Shown: positions 1-8,948 of the stretch, piece after piece
Layout of the letters: each line of letters starts with the position of its first letter
Position numbering within the stretch: the stretch's first letter is position 1
NCBI GenBank assembly: GCA_019417045.1
Contig: DXWE01000003.1
Coordinates: forward strand, 17,830 to 39,097
Source: Oscillospiraceae bacterium
Lineage (GTDB): Bacteria > Bacillota > Clostridia > Oscillospirales > Acutalibacteraceae
DNA: 21,268 nucleotides
Direction: 5' to 3'
Notes under the pieces: model-generated
Told to the model about the DNA's origin: nothing
Seen by the model: only the letters and a program-made list of their open reading frames with translations
Database searches by the model: none
Made by a program: the position numbers and the translations under genes

Positions 1-1
1 A

Positions 2-2800
2 AACACCGGGGAGGAAACGGCTAAACTGCCCGTGGTGTCGGAGGAGCTCATCCCGCTCAACGAGGCGGCGAGGACTGCTACCACCGTTGAGCCGGGCGAG
101 ACGGTCGTGCGCGACTATTGCATCGGCGCCGACCGGTTTGGCGGCAGCTATCTCTATCCGGCGGACGAGGTACTGGCCGAAGAAGGTGGCTTTGACCAGC
201 ATTATGAGCACATGAAGTCCTATTGGGACGAGCGGCTCAGCGGGATCACGGTGCTCTCGCAGCTGCCGGACGAGGATCTGATCAACGCCTATAAAGCGGG
301 CTATATCTACACGCTGATTGTCCGGGACGACAAGACGGGGAGCGACGGCACCGTCACCCGGGAACTGCATGTGGGCGAAAACGGATACGACGCGACCTTT
401 GACCACGACGCGATCGGGATCACGGCCACGCTGTTCACGCTCGGGGACTACACCTATGCCAAGGAGTATTTAAATGCACTGCGTACAACCGGCTTCCAAT
501 ATCTGGACGCCAAGTGGAAATACAGCTGGCCGTTTGCGCTGTATCTCCTGAAGACCGGCGACAAGGAATTTGTGGAGAGCAAGTTTGAGACCATCTCCCA
601 GCTGGCCCACGAGATCCACACCGACCGCACGGCGGAGGGGATCATGAAGACCACGGACGCGGTGGATTCCAACGGCCAGTGGACGATCGACAACTGGGGC
701 GCCCTGATGGGCCTGACGGCATATGAATACATCTGCACCCAGCTGGGCAAGACGGAGGAGGCCCAGTGGGCGGCGGAGGAATATGACAGCCTGCTCACCG
801 CGGTGGAAAAGCAGGTGGCGAAGGTGATGGAGGAGACCAACACCGATTATCTCTCCCTCTCGATGACCACTTCCACCGACAACAGCGCCCGCAGCGATCC
901 GCGGGACGCCAACTGGGCGTCGATGTTCCTGTTTGGCCGCTGGGGCTGGGACGGCTATCTGTTCGGGGCCGACCAGGAGGACAGCCTGATGATCGATCTG
1001 ATCGATGACACCTATGCCTGGGGGATCGAACGCCGTTCAGACATCTCGGACAGCATGTACAACTTTGGCGGATACCCGCACGGGTACTATTCCAGTGCGT
1101 ATAATGCCGGATACGGCAGCACGGCCCTGCGCGGAGAGGAGTTCCGCGACATGGGGATCAAGGCGTATCAATTCATGATTGAGAATTCCATGAGCGGCCC
1201 GTTCAGCTGGTGGGAGGGTATTGCCTATCCGAACACCAGCTCCCCGTGGGATACTGACCATGCCTCGGGTGGCGGCGGGTCCTGCCAGCACATCTGGGGC
1301 CAGTCCACGGCGAGCAAGGTGCTGGTGGATTCTCTGATTGCCGAGAAGGTCGACGGAACGGTCATCATCGGCCGCGGGATCCCGACCGAGTGGATCCAAA
1401 CGGGAGAGACGGTGGCGCTCAGCAATTACCCGGTACAGAACAACCGCCGCGTGGGCTATACGCTGACCACCAGCGGCAAGACGGTCAACATCGACTTTTC
1501 CGGCGACGACCTCTCCGCCGTACGGTTCAGCGTGGAGCTGATCAGCTTAAAGGACAACATTGTCTCGGTCACGGCCAAAGGGGCGGACGGCGAGACGATG
1601 TCCGGCGTGACGTTCGACAAGGCGCTCGGTACGGTATCGCTGCCGGCCGGTACGGCCTCTGTCTCGATCGAGATGGAACAGGAGGAGGCCAAACCCAACA
1701 CCGGTGCTGCCAACCGCCTGCAGGAGACGATCGACAGGGCGGAGGAGATGGATGCGAGTTTGTACACCGACACCTCGTATGCCGGCCTGATCGAGGCGGT
1801 GGACGCCGCCAAGACGCTGCTGACAGAAGAGGCGGATACCGACGCCCTGAGAAAAGCGACGACGGCGATCAACGAGGCCATACAGGCACTGGTCTCTCTG
1901 GAAGTCCCGGTGGGACCGGATTACACCACGACCGCCTCTACCGGCGGACAGTATGAGTTTGGCAAGGTCACCGATCAGTACCGCCGGTTCCAGACCTTTA
2001 AGATCACGATGGACGGAACCATCTCCTCGGTGGATCTGTCGGTGGTCGCGAATTACAAGTCTCTGAGCAGTCTGAGCGATATGATTGTGGAGCTCTATTC
2101 CGTCCAGGACGACGGCAAGACGCTGGACACCCTCCTGAAGACCGTCACGGTGGATAAGGAGGAGGTCGTCAACGGCGGGGGGAGCGTCCATGTTTCGCTG
2201 GAGGCGCAGGTGGAGGCCGGAAAGACCTATGCCATCGCGCTTGGACAGGTGACAACCAGCAACGACAACAACTATCGCTGGAACGCCTATCAGAAGAGCG
2301 AAGAGGATATCTATTTCATCAAGTGGAACAAGACGACTGCCGGTGGCGACACCTTTGTGGATGAGACCAAGCTGGGGCAGGGCGGCATGAAGATCCATAT
2401 GGGGACCTACTCCAAAAAAGCCCTACAGGATCTGATTCAAGAACAGGAGGCTGTTTCGAGTACCGGGTATACGCAGGAGAGCTATGAGGCATTCCTCGCG
2501 CTGTTGGACGAGGCGCGCCAGATCCTCGAGACCTCTACCGATGTCGCACAGATCCAGGCATGGGAGGCAAAAGTGGCCTCTGCTGCCACCGATCTGCTCG
2601 TGCCGGTGGGCGAAGCCACCGGGGACGTCAATAACGACGGGCTCGTCAACAGCAGCGACGCGCGGTTGGTGTTACAGTACACGGTGGAGCTGACGACTCT
2701 GACGAGCGCGCAGCAAGCGCTGGCGGATGTCGTGAAAGACGGGCGGATCAACAGCTCGGATGCCCGCTGGATTCTGCAAAAATCGGTGGGACTCGTCTAA
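2..2800 (+). CDS. Secreted dockerin-bearing six-hairpin glycosidase-like protein (5' partial)
   Basis: The frame is open to the left edge, so the N-terminus and any signal peptide are missing; a GTG at 32 is only the first in-frame start-like codon. Numbering from that codon, residues about 60-455 are rich in helix-forming sequence with aromatic and glycine motifs (FSWWEG at 391-396, GGGGSCQHIWGQ at 413-424). This resembles the (alpha/alpha)6 barrel of six-hairpin glycosidases such as GH78-like enzymes. A beta-rich cap follows at about 455-550. Residues 555-622 look like a FIVAR helical module, 630-792 like a beta-sandwich (probably carbohydrate binding), and 793-856 like a second FIVAR. A type I dockerin closes the protein (864-922) with two SSDAR repeats. 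The first calcium loop (DVNNDG) is canonical; the second (DVVKDG) lacks the usual Asn. It probably acts outside the cell on complex glycans, docked to a cohesin not present here. The substrate is unknown and the family assignment is tentative. Confidence 0.8.
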   Translation, partial: NTGEETAKLPVVSEELIPLNEAARTATTVEPGETVVRDYCIGADRFGGSYLYPADEVLAEEGGFDQHYEHMKSYWDERLSGITVLSQLPDEDLINAYKAGYIYTLIVRDDKTGSDGTVTRELHVGENGYDATFDHDAIGITATLFTLGDYTYAKEYLNALRTTGFQYLDAKWKYSWPFALYLLKTGDKEFVESKFETISQLAHEIHTDRTAEGIMKTTDAVDSNGQWTIDNWGALMGLTAYEYICTQLGKTEEAQWAAEEYDSLLTAVEKQVAKVMEETNTDYLSLSMTTSTDNSARSDPRDANWASMFLFGRWGWDGYLFGADQEDSLMIDLIDDTYAWGIERRSDISDSMYNFGGYPHGYYSSAYNAGYGSTALRGEEFRDMGIKAYQFMIENSMSGPFSWWEGIAYPNTSSPWDTDHASGGGGSCQHIWGQSTASKVLVDSLIAEKVDGTVIIGRGIPTEWIQTGETVALSNYPVQNNRRVGYTLTTSGKTVNIDFSGDDLSAVRFSVELISLKDNIVSVTAKGADGETMSGVTFDKALGTVSLPAGTASVSIEMEQEEAKPNTGAANRLQETIDRAEEMDASLYTDTSYAGLIEAVDAAKTLLTEEADTDALRKATTAINEAIQALVSLEVPVGPDYTTTASTGGQYEFGKVTDQYRRFQTFKITMDGTISSVDLSVVANYKSLSSLSDMIVELYSVQDDGKTLDTLLKTVTVDKEEVVNGGGSVHVSLEAQVEAGKTYAIALGQVTTSNDNNYRWNAYQKSEEDIYFIKWNKTTAGGDTFVDETKLGQGGMKIHMGTYSKKALQDLIQEQEAVSSTGYTQESYEAFLALLDEARQILETSTDVAQIQAWEAKVASAATDLLVPVGEATGDVNNDGLVNSSDARLVLQYTVELTTLTSAQQALADVVKDGRINSSDARWILQKSVGLV

Positions 2801-2848
2801 TTCAGACAACTTCTTACATTTTCTCTTCTCTTTTTCTCTTTCTCTTAG

Positions 2849-2887
2849 GGTCAGGCCCCCGGCGTATTCACCGCCGGGGGCCTGACC
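2849..2887. terminator. 16-bp perfect hairpin downstream of the first dockerin gene
   Basis: Arms 2849-2864 and 2872-2887 are perfectly complementary around a 7-nt loop, 48 bases after the stop at 2800. Neither strand has a clean U-tract after the stem: the + strand reads TATTTCC, and the - strand runs into a purine-rich tract complementary to the pyrimidine run at 2812-2846. It is probably a transcription end or a 3' RNA-stabilising hairpin rather than a textbook intrinsic terminator. Confidence 0.6.
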
Positions 2888-3440
2888 TATTTCCATGCAG
2901 GCAGGGGGATCCTGTTCCGCAGACCACCTGCCGGGTGCTGTTGTGGGACGTTCTCCAAGGGGGAAAACGTGCACGGGGCTTTGGCTGCCCTTGTGACCCA
3001 TTGCTTGGTAAAGTGAGAGTTCTTCTCCAAAGCGATCGTCTTACCTAAGAGTCCCCGGCCCAAGAGAGGGCCCGTCAGAGGGCTCTCTCCAGCGAGGATC
3101 GGGCCGACAGAGAGTGGCACAAAAAGGACGGAATGGTAAATGGGACGAAACATGCGTGAATGAAGGAGAGCGGGGCAGGAGCGTGCGACATACGCCTCCC
3201 GCCTGACAGGCATACACCTCCCGCTGTTAAAAAGGCGGCGTGGGAGCATGCCGGACGGGGCAGACGGCGATGGACAACACGGGGGTGGGGCCAGGCGTGC
3301 GGTACACGGAGAACCGCAAGCGGTACGGATCGATCTGCCCATGAGGCCGGGGTACTTCCGACGGCATGCGGAAACCCCGGGTATCGCTTTTCAAAACCCG
3401 CGGTCAAAAAGCGGCTATAGGCAGGTTTATGAAGGGGTAT
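2888..3440. other. Unexplained noncoding stretch between convergent dockerin genes
   Basis: No frame here has a convincing ribosome binding site or a recognisable protein; the overlapping open frames on both strands are what GC-rich noncoding DNA produces. It contains a 10-bp hairpin with one G-T pair (3064-3073 with 3080-3089) and an imperfect 14-bp direct repeat (3189-3202 and 3211-3224, one mismatch). No known RNA family was recognised. Confidence 0.5.
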
Positions 3441-3443
3441 AGT

Positions 3444-3477
3444 AAAAGGAGGGGACTGCTTGCGCAGTCCCCTCCTT
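3444..3477 (-). terminator. Intrinsic terminator of the GH31 gene
   Basis: Perfect 14-bp arms at 3446-3459 and 3464-3477 enclose a 4-nt loop, 50 bases beyond the GH31 stop. Read on the - strand, the stem ends in a run of four T (3444-3447), a short U-tract. The position suits termination of the leftward transcript. Confidence 0.8.
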
Positions 3478-3526
3478 GCCTGGAAACAGGAGTGGGTTTA
3501 CCGGGAACAGAACTCTTCCCCATACC

Positions 3527-6500
3527 TCAGGAGACCAGGCCCACCGACTTTTGCAGGATCCAGCGGGCATCCGAGCTGTTGAGGCGGTTGTCACTGTTCA
3601 CATCGCCGCACCGGAAATCCTCTCCGGTCAGGGTGATCAGACTCACCGTGTGCTGCAGCACCAGTCTCGCATCCGAGCTGTTGATGAACCCGTCATCGTT
3701 CACATCGCCGATCTGACGGGTCGACACGGGATCTCCCGTCAGCGTCGCCGCCGTAAAGGTGATGTTGTTGCCGCTGAGCAGGGTGTACCGCACGCGCAGG
3801 GTGCCGGCAGTCTCAGCCGACAGCGTGATCTGTACCTTGCGATAATAGGATGACAACTGGTTGGAAAACTCATATTCCTGGATCTCGGTACCTGTCGAAT
3901 CGTCGAACACCTGCAGCTTACCGCTGCTCATGTATCCGCCGATGTACAGGGTCAACACCCGCTCGGTCTGGTCCGCCGGCACGGTGAATTCCATGTATTC
4001 ACCGACCACATTGCAGTGTGAACCTGTCTGCGTATCGCCGGTCGAGACGGTCGGATTACCGTCCGTCCAGCTGAATTTGGTGGCGTAGTCATAGAACCAG
4101 GCCATTTCGGTTTGGGTGCAGCGGAACTGGATCAGCGGATCCACGCCCGCCTTGCGATTGATGGTCCCGGCTCCGGAGAGACCGGTGTGCAGCCAGTCGG
4201 CGGTGCCCTCTTCCGTCAGGTTGACGGCCGCCGGCATCTCTTCGGTCACCACCACGGTACGCTCCACCTCTCCGGTGCGGATCGGCGCAATATCAGCGGC
4301 TTTGCTGCTGAGCGTGGCGGCGGCCAGATAGATCCCGCCGCTCTTCGAGCTGGGATCCTCTTCACTGGTGCGCACCACCCGTACGGTCAGATCCGTCTTG
4401 GTCGCACACTGGAAGGCCACGGAGACCCGCTGGTAGTAGGAGGAATCCATCGTGCCGATTTCCTGTGACTGGATCACGTTTCCGGTGGACTCATCCACAA
4501 CCTCCACCCGCAGCGTGCTCTTGTTGCCGCCGATATACAGTGACAGGGTGCGTGCCTCGGGCGCTGCCTCCACGGTGAAGGACAGGCTCATCGGCGGCAC
4601 GGAGCCGGCGCCGTAATCATAGGTGGTGATGTTGATCGCATTGGTTGTCCCGTCGTTCGACGGCAGGGTATTGCCGTCGCTCCACGAGAAGGTCGTCCAA
4701 TAGTGCTTCAACCAGTCGACCGTCCGGCCGTTCTGCGGTGTATACTGAATCAGCGGCAGATCCAGATCCTTGCGGGTGACCGTCGTGCGGTTCTTCGCGC
4801 CGACATACATCCAGTCCAGATCGCCCTCTTCTGTCAGATTGACGGATTCCGGCACCTCTGCCACCGTCAGCTCCGCCGTCACCGGCTGCAGGTCGACATC
4901 CGTCTCTTTGGGGGTGCTCTCTGCGGCTCCGGTGTCGGTGATCTGTGTATCCATGCCCGCAAATTTCAGCTTCAGGGTGCTGGCTTCATCCACCGACGCG
5001 GAGAAGTTCACCACATACACGGCGCCGTCCTTCGCGCCGCCGGCCGTCTCAAACGGCATGGCCGCACTGTCCGCCTCCACCTTGGTGAAGGTCAGCGTTT
5101 TGCCGTCGGCCGTGGTCACGGACTGCAGCTCGCCCCAGCCGGCCGGTTGATGTACGCGCAGCGTCCAGTCGCGGTCGGTGCAGGCGCGATCGCCCGTAAA
5201 GCTGCCCTGCGCGGCGGCGATGTCCAGCAGGAAGCTGCCGGAGGTCGCCTCAAAGCCGGTGGTCAGCGTGGTCGTGCGGAATGCGCCGTCTTCATACGCC
5301 GAGGACTCCCCGTCGTCCTCATAGATCGTGGAGGTATCCGTCTGCGTCTGGGAGGGATACACATCCAGCGTCAGATGGCTCCAGTCGCTGTCAGCCGTGG
5401 TCAGTGCCTCGTCCGCCAGCGGCACCACGGAACCCATCCGCACATACATCGGGGTCTCGTTCACCGTCTTGGTCACCGTGATGGTGCGCGGCCCGGAGAT
5501 CACGTCGCCGGTATCCACATCCATCCATTCGCCCTCCGGGATCCACACCGTGCGGGTGCAGGTCTCGGGATCCTCCGCCTGGTATTCCAGACGGCAGACG
5601 GCGCCCTCGGTGCCGTCGAAATACTCGAACCGGATCTGATAGCTCCTGCCGCCCTCCAGCGTCGTCTCCGACGTGGTGGTCGTGGTCGACTGCCCCTTCC
5701 AGGAGCTGACAAACAGCTTGTCGTCAATATAGATCCGCGAGCCGTCATCGCTGGTGGCCTTCAGATAGACATTCATTCCCTCCGGAATGGTGATGGTACC
5801 CGTGAAGCGGGCCGCGAAATGGTCACTGTTGACCTTCCCATCCGGCGAGGCCTCGCCCCAGTCAAAATCAATGTTGCTTTCCACGCGGGTGACAACCGGA
5901 TTTCCGAGGAAGGATTCGCTGTTATAGTATTCCGCCTTCAGGCCCGGCTGCCCATCCTCCGTGCGCAGCCAGGAGGACGGCACCGTACCGTAATCCAGCT
6001 CCACATAGGTCGGGGCGACCAGGATATCCTCCCCAAGGAGGTACTGATCGTTGCGCGACGCCTCTTCATATTCCGGATAATAGAAGTCCAGCCGGCGCAG
6101 CATCGGCAACCCGGTCTCGTAGTTCTCGTGCGAGAGATTGTAGAACACCGGCAGCAGGCGGTACCGCATATTCAAATAGTCCCGCACCACGTTGGTGACC
6201 TCTTCGCCCTTGAGCCACGGCATACGGCCGAGACCGGCACCGGAGGTCACGTGCGGCCGGTAGATCGGCGACAGCGCGCCGAACTGCATCCACTTGATAA
6301 ATTCCGCATCGCTCATCGCGGTGGTCTGGGTCTGGTGGGCGCCGAGGTCGGAGCTCACATACGGCAGCCCGCTCTCCGCGCCGAGCCGCACCGCCAGCTC
6401 CAGCTCGTTGTACAGCGTCTCCTGCAGCCCCTCGGTATCATCCGTCCAGGTGATCCCGCCATAATGGTGGGAGGAGATGTCGGGCGCGCCGACAAACACG

Positions 6501-7672
6501 CCCTGATAGATGCCGTCCGCACCGCTCATGACCCAGTTGCGCTCGTCCGGATATACCGCCCGCAGCGCGTCCGCATACACGGCCGCCCCCAGGGACTCAT
6601 TGGTGTATCCTTCCAGCGCCTGCACCGTGATCCACCAGTTGTGGTCAAACCACCAGTTGTCCAGGCCCATTTCGAGCAGCCGCGTCAGGTTCTCAAACCG
6701 GAACTGGATCTCCGCCTTCGCCAGCACGTCATTATACCAGATCAGCCGTTTGGTGGGTTCGGGATGGTCGTTGAACAGGATATGGACGTTCTGGCTGTGG
6801 GCATAGTCGAAAAAGCCCTCCATGTTCGGGAACAGCTCGGTATTGATATCGTACCCGGTACCGCTCGAGCCCTGCCGCCAGTCGGTGTCGATCACGAGGT
6901 TGTCCAGCGGCAGATTGTATGTATCGTGGTACAGGGTGATCATCTCTTCGGCTTCTTCCTGGGTGTACTTATAGTACCGGCTGTCCCAAGCGCCGAACGC
7001 GTTGAGTGGAAGCATCTCGGTCGAACCGGTCAGGGAGATGAAATCCTTGCGCAGGCGCATGGCGTCCCCCGCCGGCAGGAACACAAAGACGTCCGGCGCG
7101 TCGTTTGTCAGATCATACCCATTGGTGGTGGTGAACTCCTCGTTGTCCTCCGGCTGCGGGGTGAAGCCCCATTCCGCAGGCACCATGCGCGGCGAGTCCG
7201 CAATGGCCCACGCGTCGACATCCTCGCCCGGAGAGGGCAGGTATTCCCGGCTGGTGGGCATTTCGGTGTACTCCCACAGCGTTTTGCCGGCCGCGTCCAG
7301 AATGCGGATCCCCGTGAAATCCTTCGCGTTGGCCGGCACGATGACCGTGTACGCGCTGGTTGCGAGCCGGACGGTGTCGCCGTCTTCCGTGATCTCGGTA
7401 TCGGCGCCCTCCCAATCGTCCCGATTGACGATCCGGTAGGTTGCCCGGTCCTCAAAATCGCCCGACGGCGCGCGTTCTTCAATGCGCACGAGCGTTTCGG
7501 ACAGAATCTGTACGCGTACGTCTCCGATCACCTCGGATACCAGACCACTGGCCCGTGTTGTCTGGGGGCCTGCCGCCTGGATGGTGAGGTAGCCCGCAGC
7601 CGGCGCCAACGACCAGAAAACCATCATCAGGCTCATGGTGGTCAGCAACAGCCGCAGCCAATGTTTTGACAT
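3527..7672 (-). CDS. Secreted GH31-family glycosidase with PA14 insertion and C-terminal dockerin
   Basis: This is a 1381-residue exported enzyme. A signal peptide occupies about 1-33 (basic start, hydrophobic core, Ala-rich cleavage region). An N-terminal beta domain (40-210) precedes a GH31 (beta/alpha)8 barrel (about 215-525). By alignment to family motifs, D343 in NWWFDHNW is the likely nucleophile and D412 in TWTDDT the likely acid/base. The usual WxDMNE nucleophile motif is replaced, so the substrate is not assumed to be an alpha-glucoside. The C-terminal beta domain starts at LLGEDILVAP (545-554), is interrupted by a PA14 module (about 572-705), and resumes at VWIPEGEWMD (709-718). A DUF5110-like segment (about 765-905) carries YEDDGESSAYEDG. 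Two related modules, each beginning VNLTEEG (944 and 1150), lead to a type I dockerin (1321-1381). A strong promoter lies upstream, and GAAGGAG sits about 9 nt before the ATG. Confidence 0.9.
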   Translation of the reverse strand: MSKHWLRLLLTTMSLMMVFWSLAPAAGYLTIQAAGPQTTRASGLVSEVIGDVRVQILSETLVRIEERAPSGDFEDRATYRIVNRDDWEGADTEITEDGDTVRLATSAYTVIVPANAKDFTGIRILDAAGKTLWEYTEMPTSREYLPSPGEDVDAWAIADSPRMVPAEWGFTPQPEDNEEFTTTNGYDLTNDAPDVFVFLPAGDAMRLRKDFISLTGSTEMLPLNAFGAWDSRYYKYTQEEAEEMITLYHDTYNLPLDNLVIDTDWRQGSSGTGYDINTELFPNMEGFFDYAHSQNVHILFNDHPEPTKRLIWYNDVLAKAEIQFRFENLTRLLEMGLDNWWFDHNWWITVQALEGYTNESLGAAVYADALRAVYPDERNWVMSGADGIYQGVFVGAPDISSHHYGGITWTDDTEGLQETLYNELELAVRLGAESGLPYVSSDLGAHQTQTTAMSDAEFIKWMQFGALSPIYRPHVTSGAGLGRMPWLKGEEVTNVVRDYLNMRYRLLPVFYNLSHENYETGLPMLRRLDFYYPEYEEASRNDQYLLGEDILVAPTYVELDYGTVPSSWLRTEDGQPGLKAEYYNSESFLGNPVVTRVESNIDFDWGEASPDGKVNSDHFAARFTGTITIPEGMNVYLKATSDDGSRIYIDDKLFVSSWKGQSTTTTTSETTLEGGRSYQIRFEYFDGTEGAVCRLEYQAEDPETCTRTVWIPEGEWMDVDTGDVISGPRTITVTKTVNETPMYVRMGSVVPLADEALTTADSDWSHLTLDVYPSQTQTDTSTIYEDDGESSAYEDGAFRTTTLTTGFEATSGSFLLDIAAAQGSFTGDRACTDRDWTLRVHQPAGWGELQSVTTADGKTLTFTKVEADSAAMPFETAGGAKDGAVYVVNFSASVDEASTLKLKFAGMDTQITDTGAAESTPKETDVDLQPVTAELTVAEVPESVNLTEEGDLDWMYVGAKNRTTVTRKDLDLPLIQYTPQNGRTVDWLKHYWTTFSWSDGNTLPSNDGTTNAINITTYDYGAGSVPPMSLSFTVEAAPEARTLSLYIGGNKSTLRVEVVDESTGNVIQSQEIGTMDSSYYQRVSVAFQCATKTDLTVRVVRTSEEDPSSKSGGIYLAAATLSSKAADIAPIRTGEVERTVVVTEEMPAAVNLTEEGTADWLHTGLSGAGTINRKAGVDPLIQFRCTQTEMAWFYDYATKFSWTDGNPTVSTGDTQTGSHCNVVGEYMEFTVPADQTERVLTLYIGGYMSSGKLQVFDDSTGTEIQEYEFSNQLSSYYRKVQITLSAETAGTLRVRYTLLSGNNITFTAATLTGDPVSTRQIGDVNDDGFINSSDARLVLQHTVSLITLTGEDFRCGDVNSDNRLNSSDARWILQKSVGLVS

Positions 7673-7729
7673 GCCGATTCACTCCTTCATCTGAATATAG
7701 TGGATAGATAGACCATCACTCCAAAACCA

Positions 7730-7758
7730 AGTATATCAAACGAGACAAGTCTTTTCAA
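7730..7758 (-). promoter_or_regulatory. SigA-type promoter of the GH31 gene
   Basis: On the - strand, TTGAAA (7753-7758) and TATACT (7730-7735) are separated by exactly 17 bp. The leader of about 50 nt ends in GAAGGAG before the ATG at 7672. The spacing and hexamers are close to consensus. Confidence 0.8.
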
Positions 7759-7894
7759 GTTTTATATACTACAATTTTGCTGTGAAATAGTTGAATACTG
7801 GGAAGACTTCCCAAAGAAAGGGGATCCCGCTGCTTTGCCAATGCGCGTCTTATCGGCTCTGCCGCATTCTGCCGCAGGGATTTTCGAAAACCAC

Positions 7895-7923
7895 TTGACG
7901 AGCGGTTTGCTTTTTGCTATAAT
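7895..7923 (+). promoter_or_regulatory. tRNA-Thr promoter
   Basis: TTGACG (7895-7900) and a perfect TATAAT (7918-7923) are 17 bp apart, and the -10 ends 14 bases before the mature tRNA. The near-consensus quality is typical of stable RNA promoters. Confidence 0.9.
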
Positions 7924-7937
7924 ACAGGATGTTCCAT

Positions 7938-8013
7938 GCTACTGTGGCTCAGTTGGTAGAGCAGCTCACTCGTAATGAGCAGGTCGTCCGTTCGAATCGG
8001 ATCAGTAGCTCCA
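7938..8013 (+). tRNA. tRNA-Thr (anticodon CGU)
   Basis: The cloverleaf folds fully. The acceptor stem GCTACTG (7938-7944) pairs with CAGTAGC (8003-8009). The D arm is GCTCAGTTGGTAGAGC. The anticodon stem GCTCA/TGAGC encloses loop CTCGTAA with anticodon CGT at 7971-7973. The T arm contains GTTCGAATC. The discriminator is T (8010), and the 3' CCA (8011-8013) is encoded. It reads ACG codons. Confidence 0.97.
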
Positions 8014-8014
8014 T

Positions 8015-8052
8015 ACCCGCACGGGCGATTGCTCTGTGCGGGTTTTGTTTTT
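8015..8052 (+). terminator. tRNA-Thr intrinsic terminator
   Basis: Arms CCCGCAC (8016-8022) and GTGCGGG (8036-8042), extendable by an A-T pair, are followed by TTTTGTTTTT (8043-8052). This begins two bases after the encoded CCA and makes the tRNA a monocistronic unit. Confidence 0.9.
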
Positions 8053-8151
8053 CCTTCCGCTCGGCGGCGGGTGTGCCGATGTACCGTGCGACCGGGCCTC
8101 GCGCCGGCGAAAAAACCGGTGTGTTGCGGCCTCGGGGATCTCTCACAGGCT

Positions 8152-8199
8152 TAAAAAACAGAGCCGGCGGCACACGACAGGGTGTGCCGCCGGCTCTGT
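8152..8199 (-). terminator. Strong leftward intrinsic terminator upstream of the ImmA-like gene
   Basis: Perfect 18-bp arms (8158-8175 and 8182-8199) have a 6-nt loop. On the - strand they are followed by six T (8152-8157). It terminates leftward transcription only, although the nearest - strand gene to its right ends at 8943 beyond the + strand ImmA-like gene. The rest of the 8053-8330 gap shows no gene and no convincing promoter. Confidence 0.8.
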
Positions 8200-8330
8200 A
8201 TTGACACCACTGGCTGCTGCGGTGTGCCGGTTTCTATTAAAAATGAGGAAAAAGAGTCCTGGATTGAACGACGGGAGGGTTACGTCCCGCCCGCCACACG
8301 GGATAGAATCGATACGGAGGCGATACGGTC

Positions 8331-8948
8331 ATGGACTATTCTCAATACCAGCACTCCCGGGACCTGGCGTGGAAGGTGCTGTTGGAGGAAAGAGTCACCG
8401 AGCTTCCGGTGGACGTGGGAAAACTGTGCCGCCAAATGGGCATTCCTGTGAAGGCCTATCGGTACAGTCGGGATCTGTTGCAGTATCTCCAGGTGGATGT
8501 GGATCAGATCGACGGGCTGGCCACCTATGTGCAGGGACTGCCGGTGATTTTCTATAAAGATACCGGACCGCTGGGGCGGCAACGATTCACGGTGGCCCAT
8601 GAGCTGGGGCACATTCTGGCGGGGGACGTGATCCGAGACGGCGTGGTCCACCGGATCCGTTGGACAGAGGAGGATCCCATGGAACAGTCCGCCAACGTGT
8701 TTGCCTCCCGGCTGCTGGCGCCTGCCTGCGTCCTGTGGGGGCTGGATATACACTCTCCCGCGGATATCATGGATCTGTGCGGCCTGTCCTATCAGGCGGC
8801 GGCGCTGCGTGCCCGGCGGCTGGCACTTCTGTATCGTCGGGAACAGCGATTTCTGGAACAGCGGGGGAAGAGCTGCTTTTTGATTTCCCCTTTGGAACAG
8901 CGGGTATACGCTCAGTTTGACGACTACATCCGCCGTATGCGCTCATAG
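8331..8948 (+). CDS. ImmA/IrrE-type zinc metalloprotease
   Basis: The 205-residue protein has the Zn-protease signature HELGH at 90-94, where H90 and H94 are ligands and E91 catalytic. A third likely ligand is E118 in the family-typical MEQSANVFASRLLAP segment. In this family (ImmA of ICEBs1, IrrE/PprI of Deinococcus) the protease cleaves an XRE-type repressor to derepress genes. GGAGG lies 10 nt before the ATG. The gene runs tail to tail into the XRE gene with a 6-bp overlap of 3' ends, which fits a protease-repressor pair, though in ICEBs1 the two genes are co-directional. Family assignment is secure; the target is inferred. Confidence 0.9.
   Translation: MDYSQYQHSRDLAWKVLLEERVTELPVDVGKLCRQMGIPVKAYRYSRDLLQYLQVDVDQIDGLATYVQGLPVIFYKDTGPLGRQRFTVAHELGHILAGDVIRDGVVHRIRWTEEDPMEQSANVFASRLLAPACVLWGLDIHSPADIMDLCGLSYQAAALRARRLALLYRREQRFLEQRGKSCFLISPLEQRVYAQFDDYIRRMRS

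Noticed and set aside
4703..7669. 988-residue open frame on the + strand opposite the GH31 gene
   Set aside because: It is the antisense shadow of a well-supported GH31 gene in GC-rich DNA; its translation is His/Arg/Gly-rich with no domain or ribosome binding site.
8201..8240. Promoter from a perfect TTGACA at 8201
   Set aside because: No -10-like hexamer lies 16-18 bp downstream; the bases there read TGTGCC.
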